Assembly (NCBI RefSeq): GCF_937127095.1
Contig: NZ_CAKZLP010000030.1
Span: forward strand, 1-56,807
Length of the DNA: 56,807 nucleotides
Direction of reading: 5' to 3'
Origin: an uncultured Amphritea sp.
GTDB taxonomy: Bacteria; Pseudomonadota; Gammaproteobacteria; Pseudomonadales; Balneatricaceae
Shown: positions 48,372 to 56,807 of the stretch, piece by piece
Numbering within the stretch: the first letter of the stretch is position 1
Layout: every line of letters starts with the position of its first letter
Position numbers and translations under genes: made by a program
Notes under the pieces: generated by a model
Told to the model about the DNA's origin: nothing
Database searches by the model: none
What the model saw: the letters and a program-made list of their open reading frames with translations, nothing else

Positions 48372-48425
48372 ATGACCGATTGGTCAGAAAATTGCTTAAA
48401 CAATAACAACTAACCGATTGGTCAA
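48372..48425. promoter_or_regulatory. Two RutR-like operators before the binding-protein gene
   Basis: Site 1: ATGACCG-AT-TGGTCAG (48372-48387). Site 2: CTAACCG-AT-TGGTCAA (48410-48425). Both are inverted repeats of the RutR type (TTGACCAnnTGGTCAA) and share ACCGATTGGTCA with each other. They lie 38 bases apart, 47-100 bases before the BMP-family gene, which implies a separate regulated promoter for the binding protein. No clear -35/-10 pair was identified between 48215 and 48471. Confidence 0.7.
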
Positions 48426-48471
48426 CTTTTACCGACCGTCACACCCAAATGACTCAACAGGAGAATGACGC

Positions 48472-49563
48472 ATGAAACGTCGTCAATTTAACAAACTGGT
48501 TACCGGTCTTGCTGCCGGGGTATGCATCTCTGCACTCTCCACTTTCTCAGCTCAGGCCGCCGACCCATTCAAAGTAGGCTTTGTATATGTGGGCCCTGTC
48601 GGTGACCACGGCTGGTCATACCAGCATGATCAGGGACGTAAATCAGTTGAAGCCGAATTTGGCGATAAAGTACAAACCACCTATGTTGAAAACGTTGCCG
48701 AAGGTGCTGATGCGCAACGGGTCATTTATAACCTGGCAAAAACAGGCCATGACCTGATTTTCACGACATCATTCGGGTTTATGAACCCAACCCTGAAGGT
48801 GGCCAAACAGTTCCCTGACGTCGTATTTGAACATGCTACCGGCTATAAAACCGCCAAAAACATGGGTACCTACATCTCCACCACCTTTGAAGGGCGCTAC
48901 GTCGCAGGTTATGTCGCCTCTCAGGTAACCAAGAGCAACAAGATCGGTTACATCGCATCGTTCCCAATTCCCGAAGTTATCCGCGATATCAATGCGGTAC
49001 AACTGGCACTGAATGAATACAACCCAGAGGCTGAACTCAAAATCATCTGGGTGAACAGCTGGTTCGATCCAGGCAAAGAGGCCGACGCAGCCAATGCGAT
49101 GATGGATCAGGGTGTTGATGTTATCCTGCAACATACCGACAGCCCTGCGGCGATGCAAGCAGCAGAACGCCGCGGTGCTTATGCGGTAGGTCAGGCATCC
49201 GATATGTCATCTTTTGGTCCTAACGCCCACCTGTTATCCGTTGTTGATGAGTGGGGCCCTCACTACATCAACACAGTAAAAGCCGTTATGGACGGCACCT
49301 GGAAACCCAAAGCAAACGTTGAGGGTATGAAAGAGGGCGCAATTGTTATCCCTGGGTTTAATAAAAGTATCCCTGCTGAAGTTGTCACCCACGCCGAAGT
49401 GCTGATTGCCGGCATTAAAGATGGCAGCGTGTATCCATTTGCCGGTCCGATCAAGAATAAAGCAGGGGAAGTAGTCGTCGCTGAAGGCGAGCGCATGAGT
49501 TACGAAGAATTGGAAAAAATGAACTGGTACGTTGAAGGTATCTCCTCCGACATTCCTAAATAA
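48472..49563 (+). CDS. BMP-family periplasmic substrate-binding protein
   Basis: A 363-residue binding protein of the PnrA/BmpA family (Bmp domain), which captures nucleosides or nucleobases for the neighbouring ABC importer. The signal peptide begins MKRRQFNKL, a twin-arginine-like motif (RRxFxK), and would be cut after AQA near residue 29. The core shows FKVGFVYVGPVGDHGWSYQHDQGR and the C-terminal YEELEKMNWYVEGI. AGGAGA lies seven bases before the ATG. Two repressor-like sites sit upstream, so it is likely expressed from its own promoter. Confidence 0.93.
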   Translation: MKRRQFNKLVTGLAAGVCISALSTFSAQAADPFKVGFVYVGPVGDHGWSYQHDQGRKSVEAEFGDKVQTTYVENVAEGADAQRVIYNLAKTGHDLIFTTSFGFMNPTLKVAKQFPDVVFEHATGYKTAKNMGTYISTTFEGRYVAGYVASQVTKSNKIGYIASFPIPEVIRDINAVQLALNEYNPEAELKIIWVNSWFDPGKEADAANAMMDQGVDVILQHTDSPAAMQAAERRGAYAVGQASDMSSFGPNAHLLSVVDEWGPHYINTVKAVMDGTWKPKANVEGMKEGAIVIPGFNKSIPAEVVTHAEVLIAGIKDGSVYPFAGPIKNKAGEVVVAEGERMSYEELEKMNWYVEGISSDIPK

Positions 49564-49597
49564 GGCTAAACAGATCGTTTAACTCTGATAGATCTTC

Positions 49598-49628
49598 GAC
49601 TTCCCCTCACCCCTGGTGACGGGAAGTC
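49598..49628 (+). terminator. Long hairpin between binding protein and oxygenase genes
   Basis: GACTTCCC (49598-49605) pairs with GGGAAGTC (49621-49628), and inside it TCACC pairs with GGTGA around loop CCT, separated by one C-C mismatch. A short T run (49632-49636) follows. This may partly end the binding-protein transcript and lower expression of the oxygenase, which starts 28 bases later. Confidence 0.6.
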
Positions 49629-49655
49629 TACTTTTTACAGAAGCCCGAGACTCTT

Positions 49656-50618
49656 ATGAATATTCCTCTGATCAACATTTCCAGCTTATATTCCGATAAT
49701 GAGACAGAAAAGCTAAAGGTTGCCAACGCGATCGATACTGCCTGCCGGGAAAGCGGTTTTTTCTATATTCAGGGACACCCGATCAGCAGACAACGGATTC
49801 AGGAGATGCACGAACTATCGCAAGCGTTTTTTGCCCTCCCGGAAACCGAGAAAGTAAAAATTGATATCACCCTGTCAGCCAACCATCGCGGCTATGGCAA
49901 GATGATGGCAGAACAACTGGACCCGGAACGTCCGGGGGATATAAAAGAGACCTTTGATATGGGCCTCAATCTGCCGTCTGATCATCCGCTGATCGGACCG
50001 GATCGTCCCCTGTACGGCCCCAACCAATATCCTCAGATTCCCGCCGACTTTCAGCAAAAGATGGAGCGTCATTACCGGGATATGCTGGAACTGGGTAAAA
50101 CGGTACTCAGCGCGCTGGCGATGGCCTTGAGGATCGACAAGGATTTTTTTGCCGACAAATTTGAGCATCCGTTAAGTGTGCTGCGTTTTATACACTACCC
50201 CGAAGTAGCACCCGTGAATGGCGAAAAACATATCGGTGCTGGCACCCATACCGATTATGGCTGCATCACTATCCTCTGGCAGGATGAGACCGGCGGCCTT
50301 CAAGTGCAGGATAAAACTGGTGAATGGATCGATGCGCCGCCCATCGAAGATGCTTTTGTCATCAACATCGGTAACATGATGGCGCGCTGGAGTAACGACC
50401 GTTACAAATCTACCGCTCACCGGGTGTTCAGCCCCAGCGGACGGGAACGTTACTCGATGCCCTTTTTTGTTGAGCCGGACTTTGATACCGATGTCAGCTG
50501 TTTAGAAAACTGCTGCGCTGCGGGCGAAACGCCGAAATATGAGCCGATCTCTGCCGGTGACTGGATGATCTACTGTTTTAACAACACCTACGCCTACCGG
50601 ACCGAAGAGACCGCTTAA
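49656..50618 (+). CDS. Isopenicillin N synthase-family Fe(II)/2-oxoglutarate oxygenase
   Basis: A 320-residue non-haem iron oxygenase. The N-terminal DIOX_N region (FFYIQGHPI) is followed by the jelly-roll core with the iron ligands in THTDYG and STAHRV, and the co-substrate motif RYSMPFF. It differs from penicillin enzymes in context: it follows a nucleobase-type importer under a RutR-like regulator. Fungal thymine 7-hydroxylase belongs to this same broad family, so a nucleobase hydroxylase is a reasonable guess, not shown. The stop codon is inside a small GC hairpin (50609-50625). Confidence 0.85.
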   Translation: MNIPLINISSLYSDNETEKLKVANAIDTACRESGFFYIQGHPISRQRIQEMHELSQAFFALPETEKVKIDITLSANHRGYGKMMAEQLDPERPGDIKETFDMGLNLPSDHPLIGPDRPLYGPNQYPQIPADFQQKMERHYRDMLELGKTVLSALAMALRIDKDFFADKFEHPLSVLRFIHYPEVAPVNGEKHIGAGTHTDYGCITILWQDETGGLQVQDKTGEWIDAPPIEDAFVINIGNMMARWSNDRYKSTAHRVFSPSGRERYSMPFFVEPDFDTDVSCLENCCAAGETPKYEPISAGDWMIYCFNNTYAYRTEETA

Positions 50619-50626
50619 TGCGGTCC
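50609..50626 (+). terminator. Weak hairpin terminator at the oxygenase stop
   Basis: GACCGC (50609-50614), loop TTAAT, GCGGTC (50620-50625), followed by CTTTCCCGTTT. The T tract is poor. The loop includes the stop codon, so confidence is modest. Confidence 0.4.
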
Positions 50627-50748
50627 TTTCCCGTTTAAAGCGCGACACCTCTCCTTACTCTGTCGTTCCCCATACTGAATGCTGATTAATATCCTCTATG
50701 AACTAATACAATCAATCACTTGTCTACCATCATGATGGAGTATTTAAC

Positions 50749-51204
50749 ATGATGACAAAACTGAAATCCTTTCTCGACACCTTTTTACCGCCCGATAGCG
50801 GCTCGCAGTGTGATCCGAAAAAGCTAATATCGCTAGCTTCAGCAGCCCTAATGGTCGAGGTGCTGCTGTCGGACTATGAGCGCAAACCGGAAGAGAAACA
50901 GACGCTGCTGACATTACTCAAATCGAGTTTTTCACTGGATCCAACCACCGCAGACCAACTTCTGAAGCAAGCAGAAAAGGCTCAGCATGAAGCGACCGAT
51001 TATTTTCGCTTCACCTCCCAAATCAACGACCTGTGCACCCCGGAGGAAAAGATAGCCCTGATCCAAAACCTCTGGCGAGTTGCCTATGCGGATGGTGAAC
51101 TACACCATTACGAAGAGCATGTGATTCGCCGTATTGCCGACCTGATCTACGTCTCACACACTGACTTTATTACCGCCAAGCTGAGGGTTGTGGAAAACAA
51201 TTGA
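50749..51204 (+). CDS. TerB-like protein (COG4103-type)
   Basis: A 151-residue helical protein with the TerB fold, related to TerB tellurite-resistance proteins but here without any other ter gene. The acidic motif VAYADGELHHYEEHVIRRIADLIYV near the end is the family signature and may bind a metal. Such stand-alone TerB proteins are common in gammaproteobacteria and their role is not known. GGAG lies eight bases before the first of two adjacent ATGs. It converges with the GGDEF-EAL gene 51 bases away. Confidence 0.85.
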   Translation: MMTKLKSFLDTFLPPDSGSQCDPKKLISLASAALMVEVLLSDYERKPEEKQTLLTLLKSSFSLDPTTADQLLKQAEKAQHEATDYFRFTSQINDLCTPEEKIALIQNLWRVAYADGELHHYEEHVIRRIADLIYVSHTDFITAKLRVVENN

Positions 51205-51255
51205 AGTAGTGCCGTTAAAAGGGAAACAAAACCATAAACAGAATAACGGAATCGG

Positions 51256-53472
51256 CTATGCCTGTATCGGGGAAAAAGGAGTGGACTCGTTCAGCAATAG
51301 CTGTTCAAACTGATCTTTAGGTAAAGGGTATGAAAACAGATAGCCCTGGCCATAGTCACACTCAACCGAGATGAGCTGCTCACGCTGAAACGCAGTTTCA
51401 ACACCCTCTGCGATCACTTTCATGCCTAATTTATGCGCCATTAAAATAATGGCTTCGCATAAAACGAGACTATCCGGGTCACTTTCTAACAGTGAAACAA
51501 AGGACTTATCGATCTTCAGATAGTCAATATCGAATTTTCTAAGGTAAGCCAAGGAGGAGTAACCTGTACCAAAATCATCCAGGGCAACCTCCAAACCGAA
51601 ATCCCGAAACGCAAGCAATACCTCATCCACCACGTGAGTACTTTCAAGCAGCAAGCCTTCCGTTATCTCTATCACTAAATTTGCACCCGACAGATTCAGA
51701 TCAAGTAGCTTTTGTATCCATCGCTGTGCACTCTTAGCATTAATTTTAAACTGCATAGGGGATGTATTAACGCCAATCTGAATGTTGATACCATAGCGTT
51801 TATGCCAGGACGCCAAATCATTCGTAACCTGATCAAATACAAAATCACCTAACTCTAAGATATAACCATTTTCTTCAGCAATTGGGATAAAAACATCGGG
51901 GCCGATGGTCTCTCCCTTAGGATGCTTCCATCGAAGCAGCGCTTCCGCTTTTACAATCTGGCCGGATAAAATATCAACTATTGGCTGATAGTTTAGATAA
52001 AAATCACTGGTATCCCCAGAGCGTAAATCATTGGATATTTGATGTTTTACAGAAGCAGAAGCCTGCATCTGCTCAGTAAAAAATTTGAAGCAATTTTTAC
52101 CCATTCTTTTGGCGGAATACATGGCCTGATCAGCATTCATCAACAGCTCTTGAGAGCTATCGCCATCATGTGGATAGAGGGTCACACCGATACTGGCTGT
52201 GACATAGGCTCTGTCATCAGATAACACAAACGGATGTTTCACAATCTCGAGTATATTAAAGAGTGTTCTTTTAATATCCTCCTGCGCTTTAATGTCCAGC
52301 AGAATAATTGCGAACTCATCACCACCTAATCTCGCCACGGTATCAGTCTCTCTGATACTGTTCTTTAACCTTAAAGCGACCTCTTTTAGTAAGAGGTCAC
52401 CTGAGTGGTGTCCGAGGGTGTCATTAACATCCTTAAAGCCATCAAGATCAATAAATAGCACCGCCATCTCATTGGTATTTCGAATCGAATGCAAAATCGC
52501 CTGCTCAAGCCGGTCATTAAATAAAACTCGATTAGGCAGGTCTGTTAATGCGTCATGAGTCGCTTGTTTATGTATGATGTACTGATCAGTTTTATACTGA
52601 GTATTATCTTTAAACACGCATACATACTGATAGGGATTATCATAAAGATCAGTAATAACATTGATAGATAACCATTCTGGATAGATCTGCCCATCTTTTC
52701 TCCGGTTCCAGATCTCCCCTTCCCAACACCCTTTTTTATTCAGGGCGTTATAGAGATCCCGATAGAAAGCGCTGTCATGTTGACCCGAACTGAGCAGACT
52801 TGGGTTCTGATTAATAATCTCCTCTTTTGTATAACCGGTAATTTTCGTAAACGCCGGATTGATACTGATAATTTCAAAATTGCTATTAACAACCATTGCC
52901 GCTTCATTGGCGTTTTCAAAAACGATAGAGGAAATCTTTAATGCTTCTTCTGATGCTTTCAGTTCAGACACATCGCTACAGGTGACTAATGTAACCTTTT
53001 CCGCTTTGTCGACGACTAACTCAGACATAGAGATGCTTAAAAAAAGAGCTTTTACATTTGAAGTATGAAATTGAAACGTCTGTACTTTATCGACAGAAGA
53101 AGAACGTTTCCAAACATTATAGGTTACACGATCAGACTGAGACAGAAACTCAATAAAGGCATGGCCGATAACATCAACATCTTGTATATCGACAAGTTCA
53201 GTAAATTTTCTATTACACTGTTTAACAATCCCCTGATCATCGAGCGTAACATATCCGGTCGGGGCGTTATAAAAGATCTGATAAGCTCGTTGCTGACTAA
53301 TTTTCAGATCTTCCTGGGTCAGACGCAGTTGTTCATTCTGCATCTCCAACTCTGTTTGATGAACCGATAAGTTCTGTAATACTTCAATAATCTCCTCATC
53401 GTTCATTTCTGATACACGCTGAAGATCTAAATCTATATTTTTAAAATCTTTAACTACCGGATCATCAAACAT
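51256..53472 (-). CDS. PAS-GGDEF-EAL cyclic di-GMP enzyme
   Basis: A 738-residue signalling protein without membrane helices. A coiled coil (about residues 20-65) is followed by two PAS domains (about 65-175 and 180-300). The GGDEF domain has an intact LGGDEFAI and an RETD inhibitory site five residues before it. The EAL domain has KAEALLRWKHP, EITEGLLLE and DDFGTGYSSLAYL intact. Both synthase and phosphodiesterase activity are possible; which dominates is not visible. It starts 21 bases after the CheB-CheR fusion with AAGG six bases before the ATG, so the two are very likely co-transcribed. Confidence 0.93.
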   Translation of the reverse strand: MFDDPVVKDFKNIDLDLQRVSEMNDEEIIEVLQNLSVHQTELEMQNEQLRLTQEDLKISQQRAYQIFYNAPTGYVTLDDQGIVKQCNRKFTELVDIQDVDVIGHAFIEFLSQSDRVTYNVWKRSSSVDKVQTFQFHTSNVKALFLSISMSELVVDKAEKVTLVTCSDVSELKASEEALKISSIVFENANEAAMVVNSNFEIISINPAFTKITGYTKEEIINQNPSLLSSGQHDSAFYRDLYNALNKKGCWEGEIWNRRKDGQIYPEWLSINVITDLYDNPYQYVCVFKDNTQYKTDQYIIHKQATHDALTDLPNRVLFNDRLEQAILHSIRNTNEMAVLFIDLDGFKDVNDTLGHHSGDLLLKEVALRLKNSIRETDTVARLGGDEFAIILLDIKAQEDIKRTLFNILEIVKHPFVLSDDRAYVTASIGVTLYPHDGDSSQELLMNADQAMYSAKRMGKNCFKFFTEQMQASASVKHQISNDLRSGDTSDFYLNYQPIVDILSGQIVKAEALLRWKHPKGETIGPDVFIPIAEENGYILELGDFVFDQVTNDLASWHKRYGINIQIGVNTSPMQFKINAKSAQRWIQKLLDLNLSGANLVIEITEGLLLESTHVVDEVLLAFRDFGLEVALDDFGTGYSSLAYLRKFDIDYLKIDKSFVSLLESDPDSLVLCEAIILMAHKLGMKVIAEGVETAFQREQLISVECDYGQGYLFSYPLPKDQFEQLLLNESTPFSPIQA

Positions 53473-53493
53473 AACAAACCTTTACTAAAATAG

Positions 53494-56421
53494 TTACTCA
53501 GTATCTTTGAGTTCACAACTATTTGCTTTGGGGCACGACAACTCATCAATACGCCGAATTACTCCGAGCAGATGTGTTTTTTCATCTGACTCATTTTTCA
53601 GCATCATACAGTTCTGTTCAATTAAATAATTCTCTGAATTTATTACAACAGAGAACTTTGTTTTAAAAGGCTGTCCATCACTAAGGATCTTAGCGATCTC
53701 TGCCTGAACCCTTTTTGAATCATCCGGTTGAATTATCTTAGTTAAGAAATCGTTATCTATATTAATTTGCAATATGTCTACCCCAAACAGATCCTCGGCA
53801 CCCTCAGACCATTTTACGGATCTATCGGCCAGGTCCATCTCCCAATAGGTAGACTGGGTCATTTTTTGTGCTAACAATTTCCGCTGATTCGCTCTGGCGA
53901 TATGTTCTTGTGATGCTTTGAGCTCAGAGATATCGTGCAAGGCGATAATCACGCCCCCATGAACATTATGATTCAGCTTATAGGGTAAAATACGCAGTAA
54001 ATACCAGTTCAAATCCTCTGCTTTAACATCCATAGAGATTGCTAACCCAGTGTCAGCAACCTGCCTCACCATGGACACAAGGTCTACCCCGGGTAGCCTA
54101 TGAGAGAGGTGCTCAAAGGGACGGCCAATATCATGATCGAGGATATTAAATAATTGCTTAGCACTTTGCATGAACCGTCGAATTTGCAAGTTTGTATCTA
54201 AGAATATAGAGAGAAGTTCAGATGCACCCATGAAGTTTTCCATGTCTGCGTTCAACTCACTCAGTTCTGAGATTTTACTCTGATATTCAGCATTGACCGT
54301 AAACAACTCCTCATTTACAGATTGCAGCTCTTCATTGGTGCTTTGCAGTTCTTCATTACTCGCAAGCAACTCTTCATTAGTTGCCTGCAACTCTTCATTC
54401 GAAGTTTCTAACTCTTCAATGGTCGCCTGCAAATTTTCGCGACTAAACTGAAGTTCCTGCTCCAGATCGGAAACCCTTTGATGAACTTCAGCATCCGCGT
54501 CATATTTAATGCTCTCGTTGTCAGGGCTAAGATCTAACGTTTTCACTTCTGAGATAATGACCACAGCCATGATCGGCACATGACGCCTTATCTCTAAAGG
54601 CTTGATGTCGACATTTACTTTTTTATTTTCACCCTCGACTTTAATTCTGATATTGGAGAATTTCATAGCCAATGAGGTTTTAAATACTTTAGTCAGACCG
54701 GTTGCAACAGGAACACTCAGGTCTTTTATAAGGTTTTTCGTTACATCTGTGCTCACTTTCCCGGACAGCGGTGCCAGATAATTTCTTGCATTTCCGGTTA
54801 CACGTATTAACTCAAAAGAATCATTCACAATAAAACTTACAGGTATAAACTCTCCAGCAAGTGAATCAATATAAGACTCGAGAACTCTTAACTCATCATT
54901 ATTTCGATTTTCAAATGCATGAGACCTGCCAGGTTGTGTGATACCTGTCTGAGGTTCCGGAAGCTTGTATCGCTCTGAGGTAAGCAGTGAACGACGATGT
55001 CCACGAGACCTGAATATATTTTTCCGGTGATCGATGACTTCAAAAAAAGCCTCGGCCTGGCCTAATGATTCACTGCTGCCAAGCACCAGCATTCCGCCCT
55101 GTTTCAGAGAAAAATTAAAGCTTTCAAAGATGCGTTGCTGCAACACAGGTTGTAGATAAATTAGCAGGTTTCTACAACTCACAAGGTTCATGTTTGTGAA
55201 CGGCGGGTCTTTGATTAGATCATGTCGTGCAAATACCACCATTTCACGTAAGTGCCTGGCTATCTGATAGTGATCATCCTTACGTATAAAATACTTATTA
55301 ATCAGAATCTTAGGCAAATCAGCAGCGATACTTTCCGGGTAAATGCCCTGACTGGCTTTATTCAGCGCTTCCTGATCAATATCCGTCGCAAATAACTTCA
55401 GGTCTATTGTTTTATCCAGTCGTTCGAGGATCTCCTGAACCAGCATGCAATAGGTATAAGCTTCCTCTCCGGTGGAGCACCCTGCTACCCAGATACGCAG
55501 CTCATCGCCCTCCATCTTACTGATATAATCGAGCAAATATTCATTTAGAATGGAGTCGAAAACGTCAGGATCCCGATAGAAATTGGTAACACCAATCAAT
55601 AACTCACGGTAGAGAGCCGTTAACTCAGCTGGATTATTACTGACAAACTGAACATAGTCATCGATAGAGAAGGCCTGATTGATTGACATCCTTCGATCAA
55701 TTCTTCGCATGATGGTCGGCGGTTTATAAAAGGTAAAGTCAATCTTTGTCTTCTGCCGCAGCATAGCGAATAGCTTAGTCAGCGAGCTGGTATCCTTCGG
55801 TACAACCTCGTTTGAAATAAGCTTTGCTTCCAGAGGGTGTTTTACAAAATTTAATAGCTGCTCTGGCAAGTCTTCAACCGGTAACACAAAATCTGACAGA
55901 CCATTAGCAACGACATTTTTAGGCATCCCAGTGAACTTAGCAGACGCTTCGCTCTGGGCCATGACAAGCCCACCGGCTTCTTTAATGGCACGGCAGCCTC
56001 GGGTACCATCACTGCCGGTACCTGATAGAATCACACCGATTGCATTATGCTTCTGATCTTCGGCTAATGAGTGTAAAAAAAGATCGATAGGCAGATTCAC
56101 CATCGTATCTGCACGGTCCTGTGTTTCTAGCAACAACTTGCCGTGGAAAATAGTCATATTCTGGCGGGGAGGGATTAAATAAATATTATTTGCCAGAGCC
56201 TCAACGCCATCTTTGACCACATGAACGGGAATAGCGGTCACTTTCGATAGCAACTCATCCATCATACTTTTGTAATCAGGCGATAAATGCTGAATGACAA
56301 TGAAGGTCAGACCAGTATCTAGCGGCATATGCTTGAAAAAAGAACTGATAGCCTCCAAACCACCCGCCGATGCACCAATTCCAACGAAATAACGGCTACT
56401 ACTTTTTTGTTTAGAAGTCAT
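53494..56421 (-). CDS. CheB-CheR-PAS fusion protein
   Basis: A 975-residue fusion of chemotaxis-type modification enzymes. CheB methylesterase (about residues 10-190) has [15 protein letters not shown] and [11 protein letters not shown] for the Ser-His-Asp triad. CheR methyltransferase (about 215-480) has [17 protein letters not shown] and CRNLLIYL. Next come a PAS-like region (about 530-620), a long heptad coiled coil of repeated SNEELQ/TNEELQ units (about 650-735) and two more PAS domains. There is no receiver domain and no kinase domain. No methyl-accepting receptor is nearby. It likely acts with the downstream PAS-GGDEF-EAL protein. Confidence 0.93.
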   Translation of the reverse strand: MTSKQKSSSRYFVGIGASAGGLEAISSFFKHMPLDTGLTFIVIQHLSPDYKSMMDELLSKVTAIPVHVVKDGVEALANNIYLIPPRQNMTIFHGKLLLETQDRADTMVNLPIDLFLHSLAEDQKHNAIGVILSGTGSDGTRGCRAIKEAGGLVMAQSEASAKFTGMPKNVVANGLSDFVLPVEDLPEQLLNFVKHPLEAKLISNEVVPKDTSSLTKLFAMLRQKTKIDFTFYKPPTIMRRIDRRMSINQAFSIDDYVQFVSNNPAELTALYRELLIGVTNFYRDPDVFDSILNEYLLDYISKMEGDELRIWVAGCSTGEEAYTYCMLVQEILERLDKTIDLKLFATDIDQEALNKASQGIYPESIAADLPKILINKYFIRKDDHYQIARHLREMVVFARHDLIKDPPFTNMNLVSCRNLLIYLQPVLQQRIFESFNFSLKQGGMLVLGSSESLGQAEAFFEVIDHRKNIFRSRGHRRSLLTSERYKLPEPQTGITQPGRSHAFENRNNDELRVLESYIDSLAGEFIPVSFIVNDSFELIRVTGNARNYLAPLSGKVSTDVTKNLIKDLSVPVATGLTKVFKTSLAMKFSNIRIKVEGENKKVNVDIKPLEIRRHVPIMAVVIISEVKTLDLSPDNESIKYDADAEVHQRVSDLEQELQFSRENLQATIEELETSNEELQATNEELLASNEELQSTNEELQSVNEELFTVNAEYQSKISELSELNADMENFMGASELLSIFLDTNLQIRRFMQSAKQLFNILDHDIGRPFEHLSHRLPGVDLVSMVRQVADTGLAISMDVKAEDLNWYLLRILPYKLNHNVHGGVIIALHDISELKASQEHIARANQRKLLAQKMTQSTYWEMDLADRSVKWSEGAEDLFGVDILQINIDNDFLTKIIQPDDSKRVQAEIAKILSDGQPFKTKFSVVINSENYLIEQNCMMLKNESDEKTHLLGVIRRIDELSCPKANSCELKDTE

Positions 56422-56660
56422 ATCTACATCTTTTTACTAGCTAAAAGATTACTACCAGGTCAATCATATACCCATCTTTTTACAGTATATTGCTGGCCCA
56501 GTTTAATTTTCCGGTTGATTACAAGCAATAGAGCCAGATCACTACAAATACATAAAGCATCTACTGCCAGCATTTCAAATCTGGTTTAAGCAAAAAAACT
56601 GCTATTTTTAAACGATAAATAGTGGTTCATTAACACACTTTATTCAACAGATGAAAACAA
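56422..56660. other. Intergenic stretch upstream of the CheB-CheR gene
   Basis: AT-rich, 239 bases. It should contain the promoter of the CheB-CheR gene on the minus strand, but no convincing -35/-10 pair or operator palindrome was found. No ORF with a recognisable product. Confidence 0.3.
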
Positions 56661-56685
56661 GAAAGCCCCTAAAACAGGGGCTTTC
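56661..56685 (-). terminator. Hairpin terminator entering from the right edge
   Basis: Perfect ten-base stem GAAAGCCCCT (56661-56670) with AGGGGCTTTC (56676-56685), loop AAAAC on the plus strand. On the minus strand the stem is followed by a T-rich run (CTTGTTTTC). It would end a minus-strand transcript coming from beyond the window. Confidence 0.7.
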
Positions 56686-56723
56686 AGATCAACAACATCT
56701 ACACTTTCGTATTACATAGCCCC

Positions 56724-56807
56724 TTAGAAGGGTAATAAACACCTAGAAAGGCGCTCATTCGACTGTGTGAGTGAGTGAAAGCATAACAATTTCAATACCT
56801 TACCATC
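56724..56807 (-). CDS. Possible C-terminal end of an unidentified gene
   Basis: An open minus-strand frame of 27 codons runs from the window edge to a TAA at 56724-56726, followed 38 bases later by a terminator hairpin. The residues (DGKVLKLLCFHSLTQSNERL) resemble nothing I know. Chance alone could leave such a short frame open, so this rests on the terminator. Confidence 0.25.
   Translation of the reverse strand, partial: DGKVLKLLCFHSLTQSNERLSRCLLPF

Noticed and set aside
53494..56421. CheB-CheR protein as a truncated CheB lacking its receiver
   Set aside because: Receiver-less CheB-CheR-PAS fusions form a known architecture, and the product begins cleanly with the esterase domain.

Overview
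The window is chromosomal DNA from a gammaproteobacterium. Gene order and protein content fit a marine Oceanospirillales-type relative of Pseudomonas (Amphritea, Neptunomonas or Marinobacterium-like). That placement is inferred from recalled gene order and family resemblance, because no database search was possible. No rRNA, tRNA, CRISPR array, transposase or phage gene was seen.

Layout. (1) 1-9.2 kb: clpB with a textbook heat-shock promoter, a Fur-boxed feoA-feoB-Cys-rich protein operon, rluD-pgeF, and divergent bamD and nadE. (2) 9.4-23.7 kb: thiO, then the standout region, two consecutive type IV minor-pilin/tip-adhesin gene sets on the minus strand. The set transcribed first is pilV-pilW-pilX-pilY1-pilE, and its PilY1 carries a von Willebrand A domain. 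It runs into a second, fuller set, fimT-fimU-pilV-pilW-pilX-pilY1-pilE. The second PilY1 is much larger (1529 aa), has no intact metal-site vWA motif and carries a lectin-like insertion. (3) 23.8-35.3 kb: the housekeeping block fkpB-lspA-ileS-ribF, murJ, rpsT, proB-cgtA-rpmA-rplU and ispB. (4) 35.3-43.4 kb: a 166-169 bp tandem repeat array with inverted ends, tpm, fabA-fabB, an acyltransferase-moaC-acyltransferase operon, moaA, a SirB-family membrane protein and an RmlD-like reductase. (5) 43.6-50.6 kb: a RutR-like TetR regulator, a BMP-type nucleoside/nucleobase ABC transporter (ATPase, two permeases, binding protein) and an isopenicillin N synthase-family oxygenase. Three RutR-like operator sequences precede the transporter genes. 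(6) 50.7-56.8 kb: a TerB-like protein and a signalling pair, a CheB-CheR-PAS fusion followed by a PAS-GGDEF-EAL protein.

How the genes work together. The block from clpB through ispB matches, as I recall it, the P. aeruginosa order clpB-pgeF-rluD-bamD-pilSR-thiO-[fimTU-pilVWXY1E]-ispH-fkpB-lspA-ileS-ribF-murJ-rpsT-proB-cgtA-rpmA-rplU-ispB. Here the pilin block is inverted and doubled, pilSR and ispH are absent, and feo and nadE are inserted. The most unusual features are the two different pilus tip complexes, the predicted regulator-transporter-oxygenase module, and a family of hairpin repeats at 3' gene ends whose stems differ but keep their pairing.
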